DNA from: Linnemannia hyalina
Lineage: Eukaryota > Mortierellomycota > Mortierellomycetes > Mortierellales > Mortierellaceae
NCBI GenBank assembly: GCA_019671135.1
Contig: JAHRHY010000015.1
Location: 1 to 64,000 of the forward strand
DNA: 64,000 nucleotides
Direction: 5' to 3'
The notes beneath the pieces were generated by a model. The model did not search any database. It was not told where the DNA came from and worked only from the letters and a program-made list of their open reading frames with translations. The position numbers and the translations under genes are program-made. Below, piece after piece: positions 47,433-60,400 of the stretch (positions are counted from its first letter, which is position 1; each line of letters begins with the position of its first letter).

Positions 47433-49540
47433 CTATTTTATACAACAATAGTTTGAACAGGCAGAGACATTAGTATTAGTGTAAGAAAAAAAAGGATACA
47501 TGGCACAAGTGCACATGGGTGAAAATAGAATATTGCGCCGTTGTGCCAGGCACTGCCAGCGTGGGCGTAGATCCCCCCACTTAGGTGGATCAATAGTTAG
47601 ACAGAGTGGAGTTGAGGGTGTTTGTTCCATTCTTCCCATTGGAATCCCCCGTTCAAATCAGGTGACAATGAGAAGACAAACAGCCAAGACAAGTATGTAT
47701 CTTTTTGTTGCTGTTGTGTTGTTGTTGGGTTGTTGGTTAGGCAGTTGATACTGACTACCGCCCGCAAAGCCTGTTTATCCATTCTGTAAAAGTGCGTCAT
47801 AGAAAGGGGAGGCAGGAGGAAGATAAGGCGCGAAAGAAAGGGGAAAGATAAAAGGATGAAAAGATGGGAGTATGACTCTCGTTTCTCTCTTGGTTCAATT
47901 TCCAAAAATCACGGAATGAATGCCATAATACGACGCGTTGTTGTTGTGCGGGCAAGTAAGGGGAAGGGAGAATAGGAGAGTGCAGAGTCGAGTGTGCTGC
48001 TGGTGGTAGGATCATACTAATGTACTGTGTTTTTTGAGGATCAGAGGGTGTCCGTGTGTGTGTTTTTAGGGGAAAGGCAATTGAGCCAAGAAGATGAGCA
48101 TATCAAGGATACAAAAAATGATAGAATGGATGGTGTATGTGTGTCCTTGTACTGTGGTGCATGGAGGGTTGGGTTTATGGGAGGGAGGTTTGGAGGATGA
48201 GGGATGGATAAAGTATCTTCAATCCGAATCATAACGCCCAAACTTACCGTGAAAGTCGTTTTCCCTTATGTTGCTTTTAAAATATTTTCCGGCTCTCGGG
48301 ACTCAATTGAGAAAGGAAAGAAAAAAGGGTTCTGTATGGAAAATCAAACAAGAAAAAAAAGGATAAACCTCCAAAGTCAGCCAACAGCTCTGTTTTCTGT
48401 GAACGTGGGTTGGTGTATCAATCAGAGAAATAATGACGGTGGGACAAGGCAAGGTGAGCGATGTTTTCAAGCAAGAGACGGATGAGCCGAGGAAGAAGAA
48501 AGAGAAAGTGCAAAGAGAAAAAGGAGAGAGAGTGCGAGAGGTAGAAATGATGTAGGAAAAGAGACATAAAGGTTCAGCCAAATCTCCTGGTATACGCCAT
48601 GTTCCCTTTTGTGCCGATTGATGACGACGACAAGAAAGGATCCTACTGTCCTTTCTTCCTGCCCTTGTATCTTCTGTTGCTCATTGAGAGATAGTGCAGA
48701 TGGAGGCAAGCTCCGACACTGGAATCGTGTCTCGGTGGGCTGGAGGCAAAAGCAACGCCGTCATTGCTGCCACCATCTCAGATAGTAAAAGAAGATAAAA
48801 AATAATAAAAACAACTTGCAGATGGGACAGGTGTGGATAATCCAAAAAAAAGGCGCCCAACTGGTGACGAGTCGCCACCGAAATCATGAAAGCTTTGTTT
48901 GTTCCCGAAGATATATGGTTGCCGGGTAAAAGGAAAAAAATGAAGGAAAATGATTTGTGTGGAAATGGGCTACAGATGATGTCGACTAGATAGAGGTTTT
49001 CGCATAAATGATACCGACTGACGATGGATCGGAGCGCGCGCCGCTGTGCTGTAGTCGGGGATGGAGGAGGGTGGGGTGAAGAAAGTAATCGCGGGATGTC
49101 AATACCTTTTTTGAAAATGGTTATCCTGAGTGCTGTGGGCTTGGCGATTGAAAGGTGGTTCAAGCGAGATTGGTGGCTGCTGAAAGTAAAACCGAGCTGG
49201 TTCCAGGAGATGTTCTGTTTGTTTTAAGTGGCGAGGTGCTGAAGTGAGATGGATTAGGTGTGCAGGTGGAGATATTGGTAAGAAACGAAGGAAGAGTGAA
49301 GCAATACAGTGCTCAGGGCAAGTGAGTGTGTGTGTTTGTGTGTGAGTGGATAGGGTATTCGTGAAAAGTTTAAGAGACGAGAGAGAACAAGAGAGCGACG
49401 ATCAAGACTGCTTCCGATGTGTAGGAGAGGTAGCTTTGAATGAGTCTGCGACCGAAGGAAGAAGAGTCGAGGGTGAAGAAGAGAAGAAAGAGAGTGAAAG
49501 AGGGGAAGAGTGGTGATGGCCAGCGGTTTATAAAGGGAAG
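47433..49540 (-). promoter_or_regulatory. Probable long spliced 5' leader and promoter of the Con7-like gene
   Basis: A TATA-like TTTATAAA lies at 49527-49534. On the minus strand it is followed by 250 nt of CT-rich sequence typical of leaders in this window. A consensus donor (minus-strand gtaagt) occurs near 48240-48246, and an acceptor at 47433-47434 opens the first resolved coding exon. This suggests one or more 5' exons spread over 2 kb. The missing start codon should lie in one of them. No other gene was seen. Confidence 0.4.
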
Positions 49541-52500
49541 GGATGCAAGGCAAAAGAGCAACAATTAAAAAGAGGGATTCGCTAGTGTGTTCCTTCTGTC
49601 CTACCCTTCGTCATTTTCTTTGTCGTTGTTTTTGTCGTCTGGTCAACTCAAAACAACGAAGGCTGAACAGGGTAAAGGATATTCGGCTGTAATTCTCTCT
49701 GCTGTTGCTACACACAAGAACGTAAAGCGTGTGAGTGAATGAAGGACAAAATGGGTAAAGTGTAAAGAGTGAGTGAAAAAAATGAGCGGGTTGTGACAAA
49801 GAAAATTTGGCGAATGAATGGACTTCAGCAAAAAAATGGGTCGCTGACTCTTGAACTTAGGGAATGAGGGGTATCTTTTTCTATTGCATCTTTTACTCAA
49901 TAATAAACTGGACATTCTCTATTAACTTTTGCACTCTTCAAGCAAAGTAGTAATAACGATGGACCAGGACCGCCTACATGTGTACACCTATTCATGCAAA
50001 TTACAACAGTCATCTCTCGTTGTTGTTGTTCTTTTTTCGATGAGCACCTTCAAGCCTTTACATTCCCATGCTTGGTTTACTATCGTCGAAATCACTTTTC
50101 GTCTCCATATTTTCTTTTCGAACTAGAAAACAGAAAACTTAAAAGCCCATTCAAGCCCGCCTGGATAAAAGAGAAGGAAAAAAAAGATGGTGGACAGCAA
50201 AAGACAGGAATGTGAGTTGGAGCAAAGGGTTTGGAGAGATGACCGGACTGTGGGCTAGGGAGTGTGAGTTAATGAGCGAGAGTTCCCTTCTGAAATGTTA
50301 TGTCAAGTTGTGATAGATTGAAGGGGTCGAAAAAAGGCGGGTTGAGGGTTATGGTAATGTTGTTGAGAGCCGCAACAATTGAGAGCGGGTACAAGAGAAA
50401 AGAGGTGGTGGTGGTGTGTGTGCTTCGATGCCCCACCGCCAAAGTTATATTGCAATTTTGCAAAGGGAAAAAGAACAGCGAGAACAATACGAGTAGGCAT
50501 TAGGGTTGGGCCTTGACTGTCGTCATGTCGTCACGGAGTACAACACAACAAAAATTGTTGGTGAGCACAAACAACAAAAGTGAAGGGTTCTTTTCTCTCC
50601 TCATACTCATACTTGGTTGGCAAAGAGGATCATCGACTTGAATGAGAGCAGAGCAGCTCTTTTTTGTCCTTTGATTTCCATTTCAATCACTTTCTCCATC
50701 GACGAACAAGTATAAGCGGAGGGAAATGCCTTTTTCTCATTGGAACGTGCAACAGCAATTCTGGCCAACGTACATGTCTGTACCCCTCTCTACTAACTGT
50801 CTCCGCCTCGGCTCCCGTTCACAAGAACTGATTCGTTGCAGCGGGTGAGCCTTGGTGCGTTAAACTTTCGCAAGATGAGATAGTATCCAGCTCCCCTCTC
50901 CCCTCGTTCATCTTCTCTCTTACACGTCCGAGTGCGGAAACGAAAAATCAATTGGCCGTGGCTCCAGCGCTTCTTATTTATTCTTTGCCCTATGTCCATG
51001 TCCAGTCCCCCCTCCCTCAATCTCTCTCCCCCCCCCCCCCCCCGGACGACAAGACAAAGAATTGACAGCAATTGGGGGGAGGGGAAGAGGCAAGAGAGAT
51101 CACGGCACAAACCGCCTCTTTTCAATTTTCATTTGTTTTTCGCGCTCCTGTAAGCAGAGGCCAATAACTCACAATTGATTGACTTTATTGCATGCAGAGG
51201 ATCAATAATGAATGATACGAACAATTGAACGTGAGTTTGACTCTGCCGGCGATCTTTTTTTTCATACAACGACATCTCAGTAATGTCCATCTATTAAAGT
51301 GAGACGAGACGACCGAGCCCTGCGCTAATAAGCTCGTTCCTTGCTAATGTTCATTCCATTGCGGATGAGTGATGGCCCATGGAGGAAAACTGATGACTTT
51401 TTTCTTTCTTCAAAAGTGAGAGCCTTGCCCCTCTCTTCTACCCCGGCGAGTTGAGCGGACACAAGAGAAAATTTTTGTGTTTAGTGACCTCATTTCTCTC
51501 CCTGTTGGGAGGGAACCCTGATTCTCCCAGCCGAGGTACGAAGCGCGGACAAGGTTGGTCTGGTAACCTTGCCTACCCTAACAACAACCCCCTATTATTC
51601 TACTCTCCCTTCCATCTGCCAGTCTGTTTGCTTGTTGGTCTGTTTGTGTGTCTATACAAACGAAGCAAAAAAAGTATAACTAGCCCACCTCCACGACCCC
51701 AGTGCACACAAAAGAAAGATGACTGCAACTCCATCTATGCGTTATTGTTGATTACTTTTATTGCACCTAGGCAAAAGGCGGACAATATTATGTGAAAACA
51801 AAGATGATGCGTTCTGCATTTGCTGAATTCCCACGTTCGAGGCATTTTTCCTCCTAAATAGATCCTTTTTTTTACGCATGGAGATAAATACAAAGCAAGT
51901 GGCTAACGCCATTTCGGTCCTCATGGACAAGAAAAAAATAGAGGGCGCCAAAACGACAGGAAGACATGAGAATACACAAAAAGATTAACAATACCCTCAT
52001 TATACTTGAAAGGAGGGTATCCCATGCATGCCGCCTTTTGTCCGCATGTTCTTCTCTTTCTTTCTCTGTCATTTATCACGCTTGTAAAAATATCGTCGTA
52101 TTCTTGCAGCAACACCATTCATGGAGAGCGGCTTCCCTGTAAACAACCAGAGAGTAGACCGATGCGGGCGGAGACGGCGTCTTTGTTATTATTTTGCATT
52201 TCGAATGCGAAAACGAAACTCCAGACATCAACATAAAAAAAATGGGAATGCTCTTTGTATTGCTCTGGCCATTTTGTCCAAAGGGCATAATAAAAAGAAA
52301 ATGAAAGCAAAGGCATGTCGCTCCCTCGTTGCGGTAAAACGGATGCTGGTCGTTGCTTCGAAGTCGGTGTTAGACTATTTGTTTTTGGATGTTTTGCTCT
52401 CAAAGGGCGAGAATTGGGACATGCCAGGTTCATGAAGTTTGATCGACGTGAGCACCACTCAAAAACCCCTCCCCTCAGCTGAAGTCTCTCTCCATCTTTT

Positions 52501-55500
52501 CTCTGTCTTTGTTCATGTTCACCCCCTTCCCCTTCCTTCGTTACGCGCCCCGCGTCCTTTTAATTTTCTTAGTGTGATTCTTATTACGAGCTGTAAAGGA
52601 ATGCTGAACGAGAGAAAGCCGTTTGCACAAGCGCACACATAACCTTTTGTTTGATGGCTCTTTTACGAGATATGTCGGCCTACTCCTTGGTAGAACCACA
52701 ACTGATGTGCGGAGGAAAATCAGAAGCAATGCTTTCCATCCCTGCTTCTGAACGAGCTCTAAATAATAGGGTGGACTGAATAATAATACAAGATGATACT
52801 CAAGGCAGCAATCCTATACATTTCGCCTGTGACAAAAGAAAACAACCTACGCTTGCATGCTCATGGTTCACCATTTGTCTCCGATCTCCGTTGCTGTTCA
52901 AATTTAGACAGACTTCCCTTCCTTAGTTCGATCGTTCTTGGAAGACATCCATCTCATCAATGGGCCACCGTAGCCTATGATTGAAGGTTTGTTCTCATAC
53001 TCAATCTGGCGCCGTTCTGACACCAAATGAAATCCAACTCAATAATAACAGCCAGCTGAATAGAAACAACCTGAACATCGTCCAACCATTTTCTTCTTTC
53101 TCGTGTCTTCTACTCCTCGAAGGTGTGAATCAACTCCTCGAAGGTGTGAATCATGTAGTATCCGAATGTGGGGATAGGTGTAGGCAAGCACCAACTGTGT
53201 CAAAAGAAGGCATCCACTGGAGCGAGAGGAAGGCGGTTCAAATCATATAAGGAACTCCATCATTCGTTCTCAGCGTAAATAGACGCCATTGAACATCAGA
53301 TAGCGTCCTTGAGACCTATTCTTTTCATTGATGTTTATTCTTTCTTCTTTTAGTACCTTACCCTGAAAAAAGGTAACAAGTAGGGTAACTGTGGATGGGG
53401 AATGAAACGTGCACTTAGAGAGAAAGAGGTTTATCACAAAAGATTTTCATAGCCCCTTCATCACCTGTCTGCAAATGTCGGCTCTGTCAAAAGAAATATC
53501 AATGGAGATTAACCTGTAGAGCCCGTGAGAGCTCATTTTTATGCAATTGCATGGAACATCAACAGGCCATGTTCCTCTGGGCTATGGGCTTGTTCCCAAA
53601 GGGTTCCACCGTCATGCTGGTCATGGCCCGGTTCTCTCTTTTCTTTTTTTTTTTTTTTTTTTTTTTTTTTGGGATGAAGAATGCAGCCTGCTGTATCTTG
53701 CATTAAAACTGGCTCTCTTTTTCTCTCAAACAACCAACGCACGCTTACACTCAGACATATCATGGATCTATCCCGCACTTCTACATCAAGTGTGGCGATA
53801 ACAGGGCAACGATTGTATATGTTTTCTTTTTTTGTGACAGCAAGAGTTTGTCCAGAAACAAGAAAAATGGCACAACCGACTGATCTTCGTCATGCTCAGA
53901 TTACCTTTTTTTACTTCACTAGTCACTAGTCTATTAGTTCCATGCCTGCCCTCCTTTCGCCAACTGCTCACCTCCGTCCGTCCGCTACCTAAATTCGCCA
54001 TTGTTACATAACATAGGAAGAAAAGAAAAATGAACGAGAAATTGGAAAGCAAAGAAAGGAATGGCATTTGGGTGTGCTCTCACATACCATTTCACTCTCT
54101 TTGTTTCTTATCGGGTAATAAGGGCCCATAACGGCCAACGAGCAAAACTCCAAAATGAAGAAAACAAGGCTGGAGGGAGGGTTCAGCTGTTGTTTAGCGT
54201 GCGGTTATTAGACCGCAAGGAAGCCGCTCTAAAGTGCTCGCGATGGAGAGTCTATATTGATGGCGATAAATTTAGAAATAAGCAGCGATCTTATTTTATT
54301 TTTTTTCGCAAGAACTGCTAAGCAGCACTACTCACGAGCTTTCTTTGTTGGTGAAATTGAAACAAACGAACGAAATTGAGGCAGGGACGAGGAAAAGAAG
54401 TGTGGAGAATCAAAATAAATAAAAGCACTGAAATGTTGTTTCGCAATCGAAAACAACTGAGCCATTGTTGCGATCGTGTCAGCGAATACTGAAAGTGAGG
54501 ATATGGGAATGGTCGAAGAAAGGCCGATTCAAGCATGAAAGAAGTTGAGGATGGTGCGGGTATCTTTTTGTTCTTTGAGCGATGGTGCAGGGTACCCTTC
54601 TCTTTCCTTCTTTTTTGGGTCCATACCAGGGGCAAAAAGGAAAAAACGTGCTTTAAGGGAATCGCCAAAAGAAGGAAGAAAAGAGAGAGAAACAGGGAAC
54701 TCCGATGAAGAGAAGGCAAGGGAGAGAGAGTTTTGTGTCTTTTTGCTCAGTCGGCTGTGTAAGTTGAATACAGTACTGTAATCTACTCTTTTGTTGTTGT
54801 TTTTGTTGTTGTTGCTGTTGCTGTTGCTGTTGTTTATTGTTTACACTTTTCCTTGCGTTGGAGAGGTGAACAAGGGAACGGAGGGAAGGAAGGGAGATAG
54901 GTTGCACGACCCATGTCATCATCTTGCAGCTCCCCTTTCTCAGAAAAACAAAACAAAACAAAAAAAATGTCGGGTGCAAAAGAGGACGAGGGCAAAATTC
55001 AAGCACACACACACAAACACGACTTCGAGACACGGACAGAGAGAGGGTGAAAGAGAAGGCAAAGGGAGAGGTGATGATGAACGTATAACGAGACAGAGGG
55101 AGGGGTCAAAGAGGGTCAAAGAGAGAACAATGGGAGAAGAGGAGGGTGGTGGTGCCTCATGGAAGATGCTTACTCCATTTGACTATGGGTCCTGTTCCTT
55201 CTGTTTTTCTCTTTGACAACACACAAACACAATCACACATGTCCTGTTCTGTGTAACACACTCTTCTGAATGAAATGAGAGATTCTCTGTTTGCCAAACA
55301 CACGCAAAAGGTGAAGAAAACAGGGTTATCTTCGATTCTGTATCTCACCCTGTCTACCCAGCCAACAGGATCGCAACAACAGACAAGCAAGGATTGCTGA
55401 TGCATAAAGTGATGAAAATGCAAACAAGGCAAAAATGATTCCAGGAATTGTCGCTTTTGTGTGTTGCAGAGGTTTTTTTTTTGGTCGTCGGTGAATTTTC

Positions 55501-56704
55501 CTCCTTTCTTTTGTCTCCTTCCTATCGCACACAAGGCGGTCAATGCCTTCCTTCCTCCTGCTTGCCTTCTTTCCTTGCTCTTCCTTTACCACACGGAGTA
55601 CCCCTAAGAAAAATCCTCTTCATAGCACATACAGCACTACATCATGGGTCTGTCCCTCCGTTCGAACAACTTTCCCGCCTCCGCCGCCCGCTAATGAAAC
55701 CAAACAGATAAACCCTTCGGTCTTCCTATCCGTTCCTCCCACCCATTTACGATGATAATAAAAACGAAATGAGCTTGTTTGCCCACGTTGCTCATGTTCA
55801 TTCTTTCACTCCTTTTTCATTCTTTGGCTTTTCATTTCCTGCTTTCAATTGGGAGGCTTACAACCACCCCTTCCTCATGACTTTGTACACTTATGACCCA
55901 TCACACGCCCCAACATCCCACTCACAGACTACTCCGCTACCGAGCCGGCTATCGATTCAACCCTAACAACATCATCGTTTCGTTTCTTCCCTTGTCATCA
56001 TAGTAGTAATTTAAACAGTCATATTAAGAAAATGAGCCCCCGACATTATTACGATCCCAGGATACATAAAAAAAAAAATGACGCAAGATGGAAACGCTAT
56101 CTGGCTGACTGGTGGTACTTTTGTTTTGGTTGTCGGGATTTTTTTTGTGGGTTATTGTTCGATGGATACCTTCCTTTTTTGTGCGTTTGTATTTTGCGGA
56201 GAGGCAGTAGGCTGTGAAGGAGAGAGAGAAGAAGGAAAATAGAGGAGGAAGAGTACGTAGGGTGGGAGAATTTCACTCCATATTGTGAAGGAGTACCGGT
56301 AGAAGACGTGAAGTGATACATACCCCTCGACGCGAAACGAAATGAAGCTTAAGATACTTGTAGCGCGGCCGCGGCACGTGATTCTGACGCGCTTTGCTTT
56401 GGGGGATGCAAGGTACATAGCGCTTTTGAATCATGCAAAAATATCCCTCCTTACTTCCAATGCATTACTAGCTGCTACAGTCATAAAATAAAAATAAGTC
56501 AAAGGCTCAATACAGCAGCAAGGGGGGAAGTAAGGAAGAGGAATGTTTATTAATGCTGTCCATAGGGCAGTCTAAGTAAAGCGTTGGACAAAGGAGAAGG
56601 GCGTTTCCTGCACCAGGCGAGGAAAGTAGTAGAGAGCGGAAGTAGGGTATATGCAGTTGGAAGAGTCAGGAATAGAAAAAAAGGAGAGAAGAGAAAAAAT
56701 GGGT
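49541..56704. other. Gene-poor 7-kb region
   Basis: No frame here shows a recognisable domain, and none could be extended by splicing. Notable content: a C-run of about 19 near 51029-51048, a 21-bp tandem duplication (53112-53153), a T27 run at 53644-53670, trinucleotide (ttg/ctg) repeats near 54791-54835, and alternating CT- and GA-rich blocks that resemble gene leaders on both strands. A 104-codon frame at 52121-52435 has no support. Regulatory DNA, untranslated or long non-coding transcripts are possible. Confidence 0.4.
53112..53153 (+). repeat. Perfect 21-bp tandem duplication
   Basis: The unit actcctcgaaggtgtgaatc plus a closing a occurs twice in direct succession. No gene is associated. 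Confidence 0.95.
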
Positions 56705-57457
56705 TCACTTGTCAGGAAAGTCGTCGAGCCTTGGAGCATCCTCCGACCCTTCAACGATAGCGTTTCGCCTGCGAAACGTGTACGACGACGGCTTCTTTCC
56801 TCCATCACTCTCGTTTTCTCCTCCTACTGCATCGGATCCTCCGTTCTCTCCTTGGCCTGGGTGCACACCCGACGGTTCGGGACTGTCGCCTTCTGAGCCA
56901 CTACCTCCACAACCGCTACTTCGTCCACCGGCGCCCATCGTGCGAACGGCATCTCCTGAAGAATGGCGGGACTGGATGGTGTGTACTTGGTCATCGGATT
57001 CGGGTGAAGGGAAGCAATATGGCGAAAAGAACGGCGATCCAGTCAAGCTCAAGGTAGATGTTGTTTGGAGGATGAGGGGCGTAAAGATTGTTGTATCTTG
57101 GTTGCGATGCTGACGGTGTGGCCGGGCAGCGGGTGTCAGACTGAAGCTGTGATATGCGTGGTCTGCAGTCAGTCCTCCTGCAGATCTGGGCTTATATGCA
57201 CAGGAGCTCTCCATAGTGTCCACATCGAATCGCTGTGGGGTTCCTGGCTTGCTGCTGCCGTATTTGTTGCTGGGCGAGCAAGTCGAGACTGACCACCGCG
57301 AGGTAATATATCCAGCGTGTGTAGAGTAGTCCAAGTCCTCTGCCAGAGAGTTTGGTTGGATGTTGCGGCGTTTTAGGCGATCTGACCGAGCAGAGCGGCG
57401 TCCGGCGTGCATAGCGTGTTTCCGTGGAATCGAATAAACAGTGTTCTTGTCACACAT
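56705..57457 (-). CDS. Hypothetical Ser/Gly-rich protein, 250 residues
   Basis: One open frame with an ATG at 57457 and an in-frame stop just upstream. The N-terminal part is basic (RRSARSDRLKRRNIQPNSLA). The middle is Ser/Thr/Pro-rich. The C-terminal third is a Gly/Ser/Glu-rich acidic tract (GGRSSGCGGSGSEGDSPEPS) ending in DDFPDK. No domain or membrane segment is visible. The frame is far longer than chance frames in this gene-poor neighbourhood and is not a simple repeat, which is the main reason to call it. It may be the last exon of a larger gene. Confidence 0.45.
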   Translation of the reverse strand: MCDKNTVYSIPRKHAMHAGRRSARSDRLKRRNIQPNSLAEDLDYSTHAGYITSRWSVSTCSPSNKYGSSKPGTPQRFDVDTMESSCAYKPRSAGGLTADHAYHSFSLTPAARPHRQHRNQDTTIFTPLILQTTSTLSLTGSPFFSPYCFPSPESDDQVHTIQSRHSSGDAVRTMGAGGRSSGCGGSGSEGDSPEPSGVHPGQGENGGSDAVGGENESDGGKKPSSYTFRRRNAIVEGSEDAPRLDDFPDK

Positions 57458-60400
57458 GATTTTGAAAGCGGTTTCTTAGCGCAAGCGTGTTGCCGTTCCT
57501 GTGAGTCTATGATGGCTCCTGAAAAGATGATAGGCTGCTTTGTTGATAGAGGCTGGCAGGTGTGGTCTAGTTGGTATGTGCAAGTAGGCTTTTGGTTAGG
57601 ATGGAAAAGCGAGTAGTTGTTGGGTTGAACAAAAGGTGGAAAAGACAAAAAATTGAAGCGGTATAAAAAGAAAAGAAAACAAAAGTACGTAAAGGGTGTC
57701 ACTGACGAAGGAAAAAAAGCGCTTTAGAAGAGCTGAAGCAGGAGAGAACAAGAAACATCAAAGGCAAACCAGGAGCCATGATAGATTTAGCCAACAAGAG
57801 TACAAAAAGGTGTTTGCGATATCTCATACACACACGGAATATGGTGCAAGGAGGAAAAAGGAGCTGGGAGCTGGGAGCAGAGGGGGTAGGGAGGCAGAAG
57901 AAAAGGAGTGCTCTCCGAGTATCATCAAGGACAGACGGATAGTCAGAGAGAGTCTCTGACAGAGATAGAATTTATAGGAAGAGACTACACCATCAAGGGC
58001 CAGGATAAAAAAGAAATAGAAAGATGACAGGATGACAAGCGAAAACCTTACTTACCCTGATAAGAATGCAAAAAATGAACAGGATATGAATCGAGTGAGC
58101 CAGGAAATAATGTAATGCTGAATGCGGTGTGTTGCGACTTGTCCTGCTTTTATCTCTTTGTCGGTTTTTTTTGGGCTAGGATTCGGATGGAGCTGGTTGG
58201 CAACTAAGAGAGGAGGAATGCCTAGATGGTGCTGGCGAATGCTAATGATGATAAGAATAACAAGGTGTTTGGAATAAGGTTGAGCAAAAAAGGCCTTTCA
58301 TGAGCGGACGTCCCTTCCTTTTTATACGATTCATGAAAGGACACAGGTCATTTTGAGGACGTCTCCAAGCAGGGACCAATAGTAACACTGTAAAAACAAC
58401 AAGGCACATTCAAAGGGCGGCAAAGGCATACGTAAATGCGACTGCAAACATGCACAAACAAAGGGTGACACAACAGACAAAAAAAAAAAGAGCACGCAGA
58501 AAAAAATCGTGTGTGTGTGCAGTGAAGGGAAAGAAGAGGAGGAGGATAAAGGGAGGAGCAGATGATGCTGATGATGAAGCATACAAGAGTAAACAGCAGC
58601 AGCAGAAAGAGGAAGATGAGGGAGAAGCAGCAGCATGCGGTTGCCGATGGTGCAGATGATCAAGGGCACTAGCAACGCCTTGTGTCTGTCCGTGTGTCTG
58701 TTTGTTTTTGCCTCTCGATGCGAAAATGCGCTCGTCCTCTTTTTTGGTGCGTGTTAACGGTCATGGCCGAAGAACAAGACAATGAAAAAGAAAAAGAAGA
58801 AAAAAAACGGTCGTGGATCAAGCATGAACAAGAAGAAAAAGAAATCCAGGGTTGCATGCCAAAGAGAGAGCGAGGGGTTGGGGGTTGCTGTAATGCACGC
58901 TCTCAAATAGGAGACAGGGCAGGCAGGGACTCACGTTTTTTGGTTGTGTTTTTTGTTCCTTATTCCGTTGCTGGAAGTGTTGACGAAGAAGGAGAAGGAA
59001 AAGGAGAAGAGGTAGGGGGAGAAGGAAGAATATGCGCAAGTGATTGAGTTGGAGGAGAAGGGATGAGGAAAAAGAAAAACAAGGAGGGGGGCAATGGGTG
59101 GAAGGAAAAGAATGGAAAGGAAAAACAAAGAGGCGAGCAGGCGGAATGGTATGGAAGATGCTGCTTGCGGGTTGAAGTAACTCTGGAGGATGATAATGAG
59201 GAGAGTATGAGTGAAGAGGCGAATGAATGGTAAGGAAGTTAAGGGATCAAAAGCAAATGTTGATGGGTAATGGATATGGGTTGAAGAGAAGAGTGTATCC
59301 CCAGGAATGAACAAGTGGGCAAATGAACAATGAACGAAGAGAGATGGATAGGCAATGGATGATAATGAAGAACGAAAGACAAGAAGAGAAGAAAGAAGAA
59401 GAAAAAGAAAGTTGAGGGTTGGTGGGGGATGTGGATGCTCAAATACTCGTTCTGATGACCGTTGTTTGGCCCATGGCCATGATAGACTGAAGCCATTGCC
59501 CGTTGCCCGTGAACCATGGTGAAGACAAGTAACAAAGAAAACTAAAAAAGCCAATTAATCGCTAATAATGGTGAGGTTGGCCATGCGGAATACCAGCCCA
59601 GATACATCATCATATTCAATTGCCTCGATAGCCCCATCTTACTCATTCATCTATTCATCCATTCAATCGATTACATTGCATGTACAGTACATTCATTCAC
59701 TTTGTCAGTTTATTCAATTGGACAGGGTGGGCATATGCATTGTCACCCTTGCTCCCCTTCCAACGGTCCAACAGCAGCAAACTGAACGCAAAAGAGCAAT
59801 CAGCAAACGGAAGCGTGTCCCCGATTCAACAGCAGCAGCAGCAGCAACAACAACAACAACAGCATGCTGGTTACCCGCCTCATGCACCATCGACATCGAC
59901 ATCGACATTGACATGGACAAACAACAGTCGCAGTACCCAACCTTGAAGGATGGATACAACTGCTGTTCTGTTGGTCCCTTTCGAGGGGGCACTCAGGCGC
60001 ACGTTTTTACCACAATCAATTAGATTTCGTAGCACAAACGATGCAATGCCACATATCACCTTTTTTTTGTTGTTGCTTGTCGATGCGATGAATGGTTGGT
60101 GGAATAGTTCGATAGGTACACGGACAACGATAAAACGGTCAGCCAACAACGAAAGAGAGAGCTATCCGCAACACGTCTTCGTTGTTCCCACAGAAGTGGA
60201 AACTTGAGAAAAGTGGGTGGTTGTCAACGAGAAAGGATGGCGGCTAAGGTGGAATGGAACAGAGAAGATAGGTGAAGGATGTACTCTCTATCGTTATCCC
60301 TACACCTCCTTCTCACACCCATACGTATCCACCCAACATCTACAACACAAACGACTACCACAAGTGAAAAGGAACATTCTCGCTCTATACCTCCCAGCCC

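Noticed and set aside
49024..49227. 67-codon plus-strand frame
   Set aside because: Isolated, no domain, lies in the probable leader region of the Con7-like gene on the other strand.
52121..52435. 104-codon plus-strand frame with basic composition
   Set aside because: No recognisable domain, no promoter or splice support.
58931..59554. 207-codon minus-strand hydrophobic frame resembling a membrane protein
   Set aside because: Phe/Leu/Ser/Pro composition results from a CT-rich strand; helices are not separated by convincing loops.
59680..59946. Gln-rich frame with a CAG/CAA run
   Set aside because: A simple repeat with no splice partner or domain; could be a relic, but cannot be supported.
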